Position numbers and translations under genes: made by a program
Shown: positions 1-8,067 of the stretch, piece by piece
Layout: every line of letters begins with the position of its first letter
Position numbering within the stretch: the first letter of the stretch is position 1
From: Caloranaerobacter ferrireducens
Lineage (GTDB): Bacteria; Bacillota; Clostridia; Tissierellales; Thermohalobacteraceae
Direction of reading: 5' to 3'
Assembly (NCBI RefSeq): GCF_001730685.1
Contig: NZ_MDJR01000007.1
Span: 62,001 to 126,000, forward strand
Length of the DNA: 64,000 bases
Notes under the pieces: model-generated
Told to the model about the DNA's origin: nothing
What the model saw: only the letters and a program-made list of their open reading frames with translations
The model's database searches: none

Positions 1-1230
1 AATTGGTACTAGTATAGTAGCAACAATACCACTTGAAAAACCATTATTATATAAATTAATTCCTCCATGAAGATATCCTACATTCATTACTACAGATAAA
101 TGAACAAATCCAGCAAGCATTCCTGCCAAATAACCGTAAGTTCCTGAAATAGGAGCCATACTAGTTCCAAATAGACCAGTGATTACTAAAATAGTTGGGT
201 TTACTTCTTTAGTAATTAAAATACTGCCTATTAAGACACCTATTAGAATTGGTATAGAGTTTTTAGGGTGTTTTCCAAAAGATGAAAAACCTACAAGAGT
301 TAATAATCCACCTATAACAGGTCCATTAATTACCCCACCTGTTATTATAACATAAATTATACCTATGAGTCCCATTAAGCCCATATTGATTAAAGTTAAA
401 CCAAAGCCTGTTAGCTGTGTAAAATCTGTAATAAGCCTTCCAGTAAACCAAATGAGTCTTTTATATCCTTTAAAACTTTTATTGTTAAAAAGGTAACCTA
501 ATATGATTAAAGTTAAGAAAAATATAGTAAAAAATACTTTTAAAATCATATCATATTCATTAGAAAGTATAATTTTATTCTCGACAGTGAAACCATAACT
601 TTTCATAATAGACATAATTATTGTTCCAATAAAACCTGCTGCAAATCCTATGTTATATAGATTGTAACCATCGTGTACTCTTAGCATATGTGCTGAAAGT
701 GGAGGAATTATAAATCCAACTAATATTCCTACCAAAATACCTAATAGTATGCCAATAGGTACAGGAAGATTTAAACCGTAAGCAAATTCATTTACTAAAG
801 GTGATAATGCAGTTGCAAACATAGTAATCAATATGACATTTTTGAAATTTGTTTTTTGATATTTAGAATAAATATATCCTCCAATATAAATAGGCCAAAC
901 GTTAAAAATATTTTTCCCGAAAAAAGCAAAACCCATAATTATAAAAATAGCTGATATAACTGGTCCATTAATATTTATTTTAAGTCTCCATATAATATAA
1001 ATATTCACTAGAGTAAGGATAGCGGAATTAATTAAAGCAGCACCTAAACCACCGACTTTAATATAATCTGTTATAAGAATATCTGGATGAATTATTATCT
1101 TGAAAATTCCATTTACTATATTAGTTGGAGTATCAATAATAAGTGCCAGTAATATAAATGAAATTGGCAGTATAAGCATTATATACAGTTTAGTTTTTAT
1201 GTCTATTTTATTAAAATTTAGTTTTTTCAG
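1..1230 (-). CDS. Polytopic membrane protein, DUF1576-like (3' end outside window)
   Basis: The minus strand is open from about 1230 to the window edge with no stop, at least 410 codons. The translation is almost entirely hydrophobic helices separated by Gly/Pro-rich turns, with recognisable stretches such as MLRVHDGYNLYNIGFAAGF and GTSMAPISGTYGYLAGML. This fits the uncharacterised DUF1576 membrane family of Clostridia from memory, which is a medium-confidence match. A strong GGAGGTGA ribosome site (1234-1241 read on minus) sits 8 nt before a CTG in frame; the first ATG is near 1183, so the start is either the unusual CTG at 1230 or a GTG overlapping the ribosome site. It is divergent from the ArsR-type gene. 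Function and substrate unknown; transport or sensing in the cytoplasmic membrane is only an inference. Confidence 0.6.
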   Translation of the reverse strand, partial: MKKLNFNKIDIKTKLYIMLILPISFILLALIIDTPTNIVNGIFKIIIHPDILITDYIKVGGLGAALINSAILTLVNIYIIWRLKININGPVISAIFIIMGFAFFGKNIFNVWPIYIGGYIYSKYQKTNFKNVILITMFATALSPLVNEFAYGLNLPVPIGILLGILVGILVGFIIPPLSAHMLRVHDGYNLYNIGFAAGFIGTIIMSIMKSYGFTVENKIILSNEYDMILKVFFTIFFLTLIILGYLFNNKSFKGYKRLIWFTGRLITDFTQLTGFGLTLINMGLMGLIGIIYVIITGGVINGPVIGGLLTLVGFSSFGKHPKNSIPILIGVLIGSILITKEVNPTILVITGLFGTSMAPISGTYGYLAGMLAGFVHLSVVMNVGYLHGGINLYNNGFSSGIVATILVPI

Positions 1231-1419
1231 TAAAATCACCTCCAAGTATTATTCTTTGAAAATCTATCAAAAAAGTAGGGATTAATATACATAATTTGTA
1301 AGAAAAAGTTTGCAATATATATGATTTAGTTTTTTAGAGGAATGAAAGAACTTAAGAAGTGCTAAATCAAACTTAGGTGTGTTTATACTATTTTATCATA
1401 AATATAACAATATAAATAT

Positions 1420-1537
1420 AACAAAATCTTAATTTTAATAAACTATAAGGTAAATTTTGTTGAAATCCATGAATGGAAATTATATTTTAAATTAGTTTTG
1501 GTTTAATAAGGAATATAATTTCTTATGAATTAGAAAA
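1420..1537 (+). repeat. Dispersed repeat, short form (copy A)
   Basis: Diverged full-length copy of the repeat best seen at 37270-37386. It begins AACAAAATCTT, continues through TTTTGTTGAAATCCAT and GGAAATTATA, and ends GGAATATAATTTC followed by a degenerate TATGAATTAGAAA. It lies immediately upstream of the promoter for the ArsR-type gene. Confidence 0.75.
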
Positions 1538-1540
1538 AAA

Positions 1541-1569
1541 TTGACAAATTTTTTTATATATTGTAATAT
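1541..1569 (+). promoter_or_regulatory. Sigma-A promoter of the ArsR-type regulator gene
   Basis: TTGACA at 1541-1546, a 17-nt spacer, and TAATAT at 1564-1569. The -10 is overlapped by an inverted repeat, TATATATT...AATATATA (about 1555-1580), a plausible autoregulatory operator for a small winged-helix repressor. The boxes are read directly; the operator role is inferred. Confidence 0.6.
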
Positions 1570-1601
1570 TAAAATATATAGATAGAATGAGGTGATGACT
1601 T

Positions 1602-1886
1602 ATAAAAGAAGTAGTAAATCAAATTGAAGAATTAACTAAAAAAGCCGATATATTAAAGGCTATTGCACACCCAGTAAGATTATGTATAGTTAAAGGACTT
1701 TTAGACGAAGAAGGATGTAATGTAACTAAAATGCAAAATTGTTTAAATATGCCTCAATCAACAATATCACAACATTTAGCAAAATTAAAAGCAGCTGGTG
1801 TTGTTGAAGGCAGGAGACATGGTGTAGAAATTAAATACTATTTAGTTAATGAAGATGTTAGGAAAATTTTAAAAGCAATATTTTAG
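1602..1886 (+). CDS. ArsR/SmtB-family winged-helix regulator with a non-ATG start
   Basis: The reading frame gives about 94 residues of a typical ArsR-family repressor: an HPVRL helix near residue 19, then the recognition helix MPQSTISQHLAKLKAAGVV and a beta-wing GRRHGVEIKYYLV. Three cysteines are present (in RLCIV, EEGCNV and QNCLN); the last two lie near the metal- or thiol-sensing position of this family. The gene has no ATG, GTG or TTG start: an in-frame TGA lies 6 nt before an ATA codon at 1602, which is correctly spaced (6 nt) from a GAGGTGA ribosome site. It is 92 nt upstream of the CoA-disulfide reductase/rhodanese fusion, so sensing of persulfide or another reactive sulfur species is a reasonable inference, but metal sensing is not excluded. 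Confidence 0.75.
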   Translation: MKEVVNQIEELTKKADILKAIAHPVRLCIVKGLLDEEGCNVTKMQNCLNMPQSTISQHLAKLKAAGVVEGRRHGVEIKYYLVNEDVRKILKAIF

Positions 1887-1934
1887 TTTGTTTTTTATGC
1901 TTGATTTTGTATTTTTTTTAACAATATAATTTGA

Positions 1935-1954
1935 TTATTAATATATATTAATAA
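1935..1954. promoter_or_regulatory. Perfect 20-bp palindrome, candidate ArsR-type operator
   Basis: TTATTAATAT followed by its exact reverse complement, between the regulator and the CoA-disulfide reductase fusion, 25 nt before the latter's start. Size and position suit an ArsR-family dimer site, although an AT palindrome in AT-rich DNA can occur by chance. Confidence 0.4.
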
Positions 1955-1978
1955 AAAGATTAATGAGGAGGAATTTTT

Positions 1979-4492
1979 ATGTCAAAAAAAGTTTTAATTG
2001 TAGGCGGTGTAGCTGGAGGAGCTTCTACGGCAGCTAGATTGAGAAGACTTGATGAAACTGCTGAAATTATTATGTTTGAAAAAGGTGAGCATATTTCATT
2101 TGCAAACTGTGGTTTGCCTTATTATATTGGCGGTACAATTGAGCAAAGAGATGCTTTACTAGTTCAGACTCCAGAAAAAATGAGATCAAGATTTAACATC
2201 GATGTAAGAGTGAAAAACGAAGTATTATCAATAGACAGAGAGAAAAAAGAAGTAAAAGTAAAAGATTTAAACAGCGGAAAAGTATATAAGGAATCATATG
2301 ATTATTTAGTATTATCTCCAGGTGCCAGCCCAATTAAACCACCTATTCCAGGTATTGATTCACCTAATATATTTACTTTAAGAAATATACCTGATACAGA
2401 TGCAATAAAAGAATATGTAGATAATAAGAAGCCTAAGCGTGCAGTAGTTGTCGGTGGTGGATTTATCGGTATAGAAATGGCAGAAAACCTTTATGATAGA
2501 GGTTTGGAAGTTTCTATTGTAGAAATGGCAGACCAAGTTATGGGCCCTATTGATTTTGATATGGCTCAGATTGTACATCAACATATTAAATCTAAAGACG
2601 TAAAATTATATCTAAAAGATGGAGTTAAGGAATTTGAATATAAAGATGGTGTAACTAAAGTAACGCTTCAAAGTGGTAAGACTTTAGATGCAGATATAGT
2701 AATACTTGCAATTGGTGTAAGACCAGACAGTAAATTAGCTATAGAGTGTGGTCTTGAGGTCAACCAAAGAGGCGGAATAATTGTTGATGAGTATCTAAGG
2801 ACATCAGATAAAAATATCTTTGCTATAGGAGATGCAATTGAAGTAGTTGACTTTGTAAATGGCTCTAAGACTATGATACCACTAGCTGGGCCTGCAAATA
2901 AACAAGGTAGAATAGTAGCAAATAATATAGCAGGTAGAGAAGAAAAATACAAAGGAACACAAGGTACTTCAATAGCAAAGGTATTTGATTTAACAGTTGC
3001 TTCAACTGGTAATAATGAAAAGATATTGAATAGAATGGGCAAGAAATATGGTAAAGACTATAAAATAGCGCTTATACATTCAAAATCACATGCAGGATAT
3101 TATCCTGGAGCAATACCAATGACTATCAAATTAATATTCAACTTAAAAGGAAAAGTATTAGGTGCTCAAATAGTAGGTTATGATGGTGTAGATAAGAGAA
3201 TAGATGTTATTGCATCTGCAATAAGATTTGGAGGTACAATTTACGACCTTAAAGAATTAGAACTTGCTTATGCACCACCTTACTCATCAGCAAAAGACCC
3301 TGTAAACATGGCAGGTTTTACAGCAGAGAACATACTAAAAAGAGACGTAGATGTTATTATGTGCAATGAGTTAGAAAAATTAGATAAAAATGAAGTGATT
3401 ATACTTGATGTTAGAGATGAAATTGAAAGAGAATTAGGATATATCGAAGGTTCAATTAATATACCATTAGATGAGTTAAGAAATAGATTGGATGAATTAG
3501 ATAAGGAAAAATTAATAATCCCATATTGTGCTATAGGACTTAGAGGATATCTAGCAGCTAGAATTTTAAAACAAAATGGCTTTAAGAAAGTTAAGAATTT
3601 AAGTGGAGGATATACAACTTATAGTTGTATCTTCTGTCAAGATGAAGATGGAGCTTCGAAATGCGGAGGAGTTACTTGTGACTCAAATGTAGACTTTAAT
3701 GAAGGTGGCGAGCCAGAAGAAATAGATGTAAATAATCTAGAAGGAAAAACTATAAAGTTAAATGCTTGTGGCCTTCAGTGTCCGGGACCTATAATGCAGG
3801 TATATGAAAAAATGAAGACATTACAAAATGGAGATATTCTGGAAGTAACTGCGACAGATCCTGGTTTTGTGAATGATATAAAAACTTGGTGTAAAAGAAC
3901 TGGCAATACTTTGATAAAGACTGAAAAAAGACCAAAAGAGTTTGTAGCTTTTATTAGAAAGGGTACAGGTGGAAACATTGTTGTTAAAGATAGCAAAAAT
4001 AATAATGTAGTACAGACTGCAAATGACGGTAAGACAATAGTTGTATTTAGTGGAGACTTAGATAAAGCAATAGCTTCATTTATAATTGCAAATGGTGCGG
4101 CTGCTATGGGTAGAAAGGTTACAATGTTCTTTACATTCTGGGGACTTAATATACTAAGAAAACCAGAAAAGGTAAAGGTAGAAAAAGGTTTTATGGATAA
4201 AATGTTTGGTATGATGATGCCAAGAGGAAGTAAAAAATTAAAATTATCACAAATGAACATGATGGGCATGGGTGCTAAAATGATAAGAAGTGTAATGAAG
4301 AAGAAAAATATCTCTTCATTAGAAGAATTAATAGAACAAGCTAAGAAGCAAGGTATAAGATTAGTTGCATGTAATATGTCTATGGATGTAATGGGAATAA
4401 CTAAAGAAGAGTTAATAGATGGTGTAGAAATTGGTGGAGTTGCTAGTTATCTAGGAGCAGCTGAAGAATCAAATGTTAACTTATTTATTTAG
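1979..4492 (+). CDS. CoA-disulfide reductase - rhodanese - TusA - DsrE-like fusion
   Basis: An 837-residue, four-module sulfur enzyme. Residues 1-450 are a class III pyridine nucleotide-disulfide oxidoreductase: FAD loop GGVAGGASTAARLRR (9-23), the single redox Cys44 in FANCGLPYY typical of CoA-disulfide reductase, and an NAD loop VVVGGGFIGIEMAE. Residues about 455-545 are a rhodanese domain with active Cys517 in YCAIGLRGY. A linker with four further cysteines (CIFC, SKCGGVTCD) leads to a TusA domain, NACGLQCPGP, with Cys597 and Cys601. The C-terminus (about 675-837) is a DsrE/DsrF-like domain with a Cys at 798. The modules suggest sulfur passed as persulfide between Cys517, Cys601 and possibly Cys798, with NAD(P)H-driven reduction at the N-terminus. 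Start fixed by GAGGAGG 8 nt upstream. Family functions are established; the internal relay is inference. Confidence 0.92.
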   Translation: MSKKVLIVGGVAGGASTAARLRRLDETAEIIMFEKGEHISFANCGLPYYIGGTIEQRDALLVQTPEKMRSRFNIDVRVKNEVLSIDREKKEVKVKDLNSGKVYKESYDYLVLSPGASPIKPPIPGIDSPNIFTLRNIPDTDAIKEYVDNKKPKRAVVVGGGFIGIEMAENLYDRGLEVSIVEMADQVMGPIDFDMAQIVHQHIKSKDVKLYLKDGVKEFEYKDGVTKVTLQSGKTLDADIVILAIGVRPDSKLAIECGLEVNQRGGIIVDEYLRTSDKNIFAIGDAIEVVDFVNGSKTMIPLAGPANKQGRIVANNIAGREEKYKGTQGTSIAKVFDLTVASTGNNEKILNRMGKKYGKDYKIALIHSKSHAGYYPGAIPMTIKLIFNLKGKVLGAQIVGYDGVDKRIDVIASAIRFGGTIYDLKELELAYAPPYSSAKDPVNMAGFTAENILKRDVDVIMCNELEKLDKNEVIILDVRDEIERELGYIEGSINIPLDELRNRLDELDKEKLIIPYCAIGLRGYLAARILKQNGFKKVKNLSGGYTTYSCIFCQDEDGASKCGGVTCDSNVDFNEGGEPEEIDVNNLEGKTIKLNACGLQCPGPIMQVYEKMKTLQNGDILEVTATDPGFVNDIKTWCKRTGNTLIKTEKRPKEFVAFIRKGTGGNIVVKDSKNNNVVQTANDGKTIVVFSGDLDKAIASFIIANGAAAMGRKVTMFFTFWGLNILRKPEKVKVEKGFMDKMFGMMMPRGSKKLKLSQMNMMGMGAKMIRSVMKKKNISSLEELIEQAKKQGIRLVACNMSMDVMGITKEELIDGVEIGGVASYLGAAEESNVNLFI

Positions 4493-4494
4493 TA

Positions 4495-4528
4495 TTAAAA
4501 GAGGGACTTTGTTCCCTCTTTTAATTTA
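4495..4528 (+). terminator. Rho-independent terminator
   Basis: 12-bp stem TTAAAAGAGGGA / TCCCTCTTTTAA with a 6-nt loop, directly after the fusion gene's stop codon. Confidence 0.85.
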
Positions 4529-4603
4529 AAAAGTTGTTTAAAGATTTTATGTGGGGGTATTAATAAATCGGACAAGAAAAACTAGGGTAGGGGGTATGTA
4601 AAT

Positions 4604-5155
4604 ATGAATGCAATGACAGCATCAAACTTACGTTCAGCATATGGCGGAGAAAGTCAAGCTCATATGAGATATAAAGTATGGGCAGCTAAGGCAGAAGAGG
4701 AAGGATTCAGTAATGTAGCAAGATTATTTAGAGCGGTATCATTCGCTGAAGAAATTCATGCTACAAGTCATTTTAAGGCTTTAAAAGATGAAAAAGGTGA
4801 TTTTTCAGTTACTGCAGGAGCTGGATTTGGATTAGGCAGTACTTCAGAAAATTTACAAGGAGCTATAGATGGAGAGAATTTTGAAGTTGAGCAGATGTAT
4901 CCTGCTTTTATAGAAGTATCTAAAATGCAAGGAGAGAAGAGAGCTACAATTTCAATGCAATATGCATATGAGGCAGAAAAAACACATGCAGCTCTTTTTA
5001 CTAAAGCAAAAGAAGCTGTAGATTCTGGAAAAGATGTAGAATTTGGTGACTTACATGTATGTGAAATTTGTGGTTATACTGTAGAAGGAGAGGCTCCTGA
5101 AAAATGTCCGATTTGTGGTGCTAAAATCGAAAAGTTTAAAACTTTTGGTAAATAA
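4604..5155 (+). CDS. Rubrerythrin
   Basis: 183 residues. Residues 1-145 are the four-helix diiron domain, with the family's Glu/His ligands in RSAYGGESQAHMRY, SFAEEIHA and AYEAEKTH. The C-terminal rubredoxin-like knuckle has Cys153/Cys156 (CEIC) and Cys168/Cys171 (CPIC). Rubrerythrin is a cytoplasmic NAD(P)H-linked peroxidase that removes hydrogen peroxide in anaerobes. It is a single-gene unit between two terminators, with a GGTAGGGGG ribosome region. Its position after the CoA-disulfide reductase gene suggests a small redox-stress neighbourhood, although the terminator between them shows separate transcription. Confidence 0.95.
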   Translation: MNAMTASNLRSAYGGESQAHMRYKVWAAKAEEEGFSNVARLFRAVSFAEEIHATSHFKALKDEKGDFSVTAGAGFGLGSTSENLQGAIDGENFEVEQMYPAFIEVSKMQGEKRATISMQYAYEAEKTHAALFTKAKEAVDSGKDVEFGDLHVCEICGYTVEGEAPEKCPICGAKIEKFKTFGK

Positions 5156-5181
5156 TGTTAAAAAACAACAAAAAAATATCC

Positions 5182-5218
5182 AAAAACATCCCACTTTGGG
5201 ATGTTTTTAATTTTTTTT
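5182..5218 (+). terminator. Rho-independent terminator of rubrerythrin
   Basis: Stem AAAAACATCCCA / TGGGATGTTTTT, 3-nt loop, followed by a T-rich tract. Confidence 0.85.
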
Positions 5219-5304
5219 AATAATTTAAGCAAAAAAAATAAAGGAAAAAACAATATCTTGTAGAATAAATAACTTAGTGCAAAAAAATAAGCGAAGGTGA
5301 TGGT

Positions 5305-5934
5305 ATGATTATAAAGGATATAGAACAATTTATTAGTCAAATTAAATCTGTTCTTTCATGTAAAATCGTTGCCGATGAAAACGGTAACATTCAAGAGGTA
5401 CATATACTTTCTGATACAAAAAGAAGTCCAAAACAGGTTTCTAGAGATGTACAGTCAGGTTTAATATCAAGATTTGGTTTAGATATAGATCATAAAAAAA
5501 TAAGTATTGCTCAAATTGATGAAAGAGCAGCTGAAAATAAGGATTTTAGATTAAAATTAAAGACAATTGAGTTTTCGACATCAGGGACAAGAGCAAATAT
5601 TAAAGTTATATTAGAAAAAGATGAAGAGATTTTTGAAGGAGAAGTCTCAGGAGTAAATACTGTTTCAAACTCTCAAAGACTTCTAGGAACTGCTGCGTTA
5701 AAGGCAGTTGAGAAATTTTTAGGAATTGAAGACAACTTCATACTTGAGGATATAAAAACTGTTGGGTTAGCAGGACGAGAGGTTGTAGTTTCAGCTATTA
5801 CTTTTGTTACTACTAACCATGAAAAGCTGCTATCAGGTTGTGCTTTTGTCAATAGGGACAAAAAAGAAGCAGTGGTAAAGGCAACATTAGATGCAATAAA
5901 TAGAAGTATTATTAGACATTACAGTGGTAATTAG
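5305..5934 (+). CDS. Conserved hypothetical protein, two-part domain
   Basis: 209 residues, soluble, no signal peptide. The N-terminal third (1-70: about SCKIVADENGNIQEVHIL, SPKQVSRDVQSGL and FGLDIDHKKISIAQI) resembles a conserved uncharacterised domain I recall from actinobacterial and clostridial proteins, which reads like a small alpha/beta sensing fold. Residues 80-209 form a second region with two similar beta-rich halves (IKVILEKDEEIFEGEVSG; REVVVSAITFVTTNHE) ending in a helix. No catalytic motif is visible. AAGGTGATG is the ribosome site for the start at 5305. It is the first gene of the unit leading to the HD-GYP protein, so a signalling role is possible; function unknown. Confidence 0.7.
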   Translation: MIIKDIEQFISQIKSVLSCKIVADENGNIQEVHILSDTKRSPKQVSRDVQSGLISRFGLDIDHKKISIAQIDERAAENKDFRLKLKTIEFSTSGTRANIKVILEKDEEIFEGEVSGVNTVSNSQRLLGTAALKAVEKFLGIEDNFILEDIKTVGLAGREVVVSAITFVTTNHEKLLSGCAFVNRDKKEAVVKATLDAINRSIIRHYSGN

Positions 5935-6154
5935 GCCGGCTAACTTTTATTTTTATCTTTAAACTTACTTAAACACTTTTTTTCTCTTTAGCGAAGCGAG
6001 TATAGCCTGTTGGAATAGCGAACCAACAGAAAAAATCATAAAGGGGGCTATATTCGATGAAAAAAGTATTAATGGTATTAGTAAGCTTATTAGCTTTAGT
6101 ATTAGCTAGTGGAGCAAATATTTCTTGGGTATAATGTAGTTAAAGCCGGCCTAA
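5931..6154 (+). ncRNA. Structured leader enclosed by a GCCGGCC inverted repeat (candidate regulatory RNA or mobile unit)
   Basis: TTAGGCCGGC-TAAC (5931-5944, overlapping the upstream stop codon) pairs with GTTA-aa-GCCGGCCTAA (6139-6154), a 14-bp helix with a 2-nt bulge that is extremely GC-rich for this genome. Inside are nested stems: TATAGCC (6001-6007) with GGCTATA (6046-6052), and TGTTGG (6008-6013) with CCAACA (6023-6028). The ribosome site of the enclosed 25-residue peptide, AAAGGGGG, abuts the first stem's 3' strand. The right arm ends 7 nt before the GGAGGAG ribosome site of the HD-GYP gene. It does not match c-di-GMP, preQ1, SAM or purine riboswitch cores that I know. It may instead be a small inserted element with terminal inverted repeats. 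Confidence 0.5.
6057..6134 (+). CDS. 25-residue hydrophobic signal-like peptide
   Basis: ATG at 6057 is preceded by AAAGGGGG at 9 nt. The peptide is MKKVLMVLVSLLALVLAS followed by GANISWV: two lysines, one hydrophobic helix, an AxG-like site and a short tail. It looks like a membrane-inserted or secreted leader peptide. It loosely recalls AgrD-type autoinducer precursors but lacks the cysteine, the acidic C-terminus and a neighbouring AgrB. It is fully enclosed by the GCCGGCC inverted repeat and sits 36 nt before the HD-GYP gene. Translation is supported only by the ribosome site and peptide character. It could act as a leader peptide, a signal, or a small membrane regulator. Confidence 0.5.
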   Translation: MKKVLMVLVSLLALVLASGANISWV

Positions 6155-6170
6155 GATAAGGAGGAGAAAG

Positions 6171-7463
6171 ATGAAGAAGTTGCCGTTTAAACTAAAATTA
6201 TTTATAGCTTTAGTAATAATATTATCAGGTCTACTTATGAAATTATTAATAAATACATATGATATTGTTTATGATTTACCCACAATAATTTTCTGGTCAA
6301 TTTTAGCGATAATTACAGAGTCTTTATTAATATTTATACCAGGAAGTTCAGGAGGAGTTTCTGTTGGATTTGCTATAAGCTTAGCATCTATAATGATAGG
6401 GGGGCCTTTATTTGCAGCTATAATTACAGCTTTTGGCTTCTTTTTTAGGGTTTTAAAAATACCTGATAGAGGGTACATGCATTTATTTAATACACCTTTT
6501 TATAAAACGATGTTTAATGTTTCTCAAAGTATAATTAACATAGGCATATCGGGAATTGTTTATACTACGCTTGGCGGAGTTTTTGGAAAGAGCAGTTTTG
6601 TACTTGCTTTTTTACCTATTATAGCTGCTTTGTCTATATATGTACTGTTGAACACTATGATTATGTCGATATTGATTTCTTTGCTTAGTAATGAAAGATT
6701 TATTGATGTTTGGAAAAAAAATATTAGAGGTATAATACCTAATTTAATAGCAGTAGGAACATTAGGTGTAATTATTGCTTTAGCTTATATTTCATATGGT
6801 GCTTTTGCAGTAGTATTATTTTTTGGTCCATTATTATTAGCAAGATATTCATTCAAATTGTATATGGATATGAAGCATGTTTATATGGAGACTATTCAAG
6901 CTCTTACAAATGCGATGGAAGCAAAAGATGCATACACAAAAGGTCATGCTGATAGAGTGGGAAAGTATGCAGTTAAGTTAGCTAGAGCATTAAATCTTTC
7001 AGACAAGAAAATTGAAAATATAAAAAATGCAGCAATTTTGCATGATATAGGTAAAATAGGTATTGACGACCAAATATTAAAGAAGCCAGGCAAACTTACT
7101 GATGAAGAATATCAGAAAATAAAAGAGCATCCATCAATAGGTGCTGAAATATTAAAAGGAGTTAACTTCTTAAAAGAAGTTTCAAATATAGTAAGACATC
7201 ATCACGAAAGATATGATGGAAAAGGATATCCTGATGGACTTAAAGAGGATGAAATTCCTGTAGAAGCAGCAATTCTTGCAATAGCAGATGTATATGATGC
7301 AATGACATCTGATAGACCTTATAGAAAGGCATTGTCAAAGGATGTAGCACTTAGTGAGATTGAAAAAAATGCTGGAACGCAGTTTGATCCAGAATTTGCC
7401 AAGATGTTTGTGAAGGTAATGAGAAACGAAGAGGAGAAGGAGATGCTAACTAATGTTAATTGA
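6171..7463 (+). CDS. Membrane-anchored HD-GYP phosphodiesterase
   Basis: 430 residues. Residues 1-225 hold about six transmembrane helices forming an uncharacterised membrane sensor region. Residues 235-425 are an HD-GYP domain: KGHADRV, the HDIGK metal motif, KEHPSIGAEIL, HHHERYDGKGYPDGL containing the GYP signature, and ADVYDAMTSDRPYR. The family hydrolyses cyclic di-GMP or related cyclic dinucleotides at a di- or tri-metal centre; all the usual ligands appear present. GGAGGAG precedes the ATG by 6 nt. The 3' end overlaps the DUF5317 gene by 11 nt, so the two are co-translated. The upstream structured leader suggests post-transcriptional control. Confidence 0.9.
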   Translation: MKKLPFKLKLFIALVIILSGLLMKLLINTYDIVYDLPTIIFWSILAIITESLLIFIPGSSGGVSVGFAISLASIMIGGPLFAAIITAFGFFFRVLKIPDRGYMHLFNTPFYKTMFNVSQSIINIGISGIVYTTLGGVFGKSSFVLAFLPIIAALSIYVLLNTMIMSILISLLSNERFIDVWKKNIRGIIPNLIAVGTLGVIIALAYISYGAFAVVLFFGPLLLARYSFKLYMDMKHVYMETIQALTNAMEAKDAYTKGHADRVGKYAVKLARALNLSDKKIENIKNAAILHDIGKIGIDDQILKKPGKLTDEEYQKIKEHPSIGAEILKGVNFLKEVSNIVRHHHERYDGKGYPDGLKEDEIPVEAAILAIADVYDAMTSDRPYRKALSKDVALSEIEKNAGTQFDPEFAKMFVKVMRNEEEKEMLTNVN

Positions 7464-8061
7464 GTCAATGGCAACTTCTCTAGTTGTAGGTAAGGTTAGA
7501 GGGGGAAAACTAGAAAATATCGGTAAAATACAGATTAGAGGTTGGTATCTTTTTGTTTTAGGTTTTATAATTGAATTTGCAAGTGTGTATTTAAAAATAA
7601 AAAATTTTGGAGTAATAAGTACTTTTGTTGATAAATATTTTATTTATATACACAGTTTATCTTATATTTTAATCTTTATTGGACTTATACTTAATTTTAA
7701 AAACAAATCTATGATATTAGTTTTTATTGGAACACTTCTTAATTTTATAGTTATTGTTGCAAACGGTGGCAGAATGCCTGTATCACCTGAAGGATTAAAA
7801 GCGGCAAATTTAATTTCTAATCTAGAGATGCTAAAAAAGGATATGATTATAACGCATACATTAATAACTGATTCTACTAGACTTCCTATTTTAGGAGATA
7901 TTATACCATTAATAAAGCCATATCCATTTCCTAAAATGATAAGTATAGGAGATATCTTTCTAGGTCTTGGGATATTCTTCTTTATACAAGAAGCAATGAC
8001 TAAGAAGAGGATTTTCTCAAAAAAGAGTAAAATGATAAAATTTGAATATAAGAAAAATTAG
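7453..8061 (+). CDS. DUF5317 family membrane protein
   Basis: 202 residues with about five transmembrane helices. The N-terminus, with RGGKLENIGKIQIRGWYLF, and the central NGGRMPVSPEG are characteristic of the DUF5317 family as I remember it; no enzymatic function is known. It overlaps the HD-GYP stop by 11 nt with AAGGAG upstream, implying coupled expression, and ends at a terminator. A partnership with the HD-GYP protein in the membrane is inferred from the overlap only. Confidence 0.75.
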   Translation: MLIESMATSLVVGKVRGGKLENIGKIQIRGWYLFVLGFIIEFASVYLKIKNFGVISTFVDKYFIYIHSLSYILIFIGLILNFKNKSMILVFIGTLLNFIVIVANGGRMPVSPEGLKAANLISNLEMLKKDMIITHTLITDSTRLPILGDIIPLIKPYPFPKMISIGDIFLGLGIFFFIQEAMTKKRIFSKKSKMIKFEYKKN

Positions 8062-8067
8062 GAATTA

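Noticed and set aside
1100-1285. Plus-strand ORF of 61 codons
   Set aside because: It is antisense to the membrane protein gene on the minus strand, lacks a proper ribosome site, and is explained by the AT-rich hydrophobic codons of the real gene.
2378-4269. Several minus-strand ORFs inside the CoA-disulfide reductase fusion
   Set aside because: Shadow frames of a strongly conserved gene; no ribosome sites and no recognisable domains.
5960-6060. c-di-GMP-I or preQ1 riboswitch upstream of the HD-GYP gene
   Set aside because: The conserved c-di-GMP-I tetraloop/receptor segments and the preQ1 A-rich tail could not be found; only generic nested stems are present.
6057-6134. AgrD-type cyclic lactone autoinducer precursor
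   Set aside because: No cysteine or serine ring residue in the right place, no acidic C-terminal recognition segment, and no agrB nearby.
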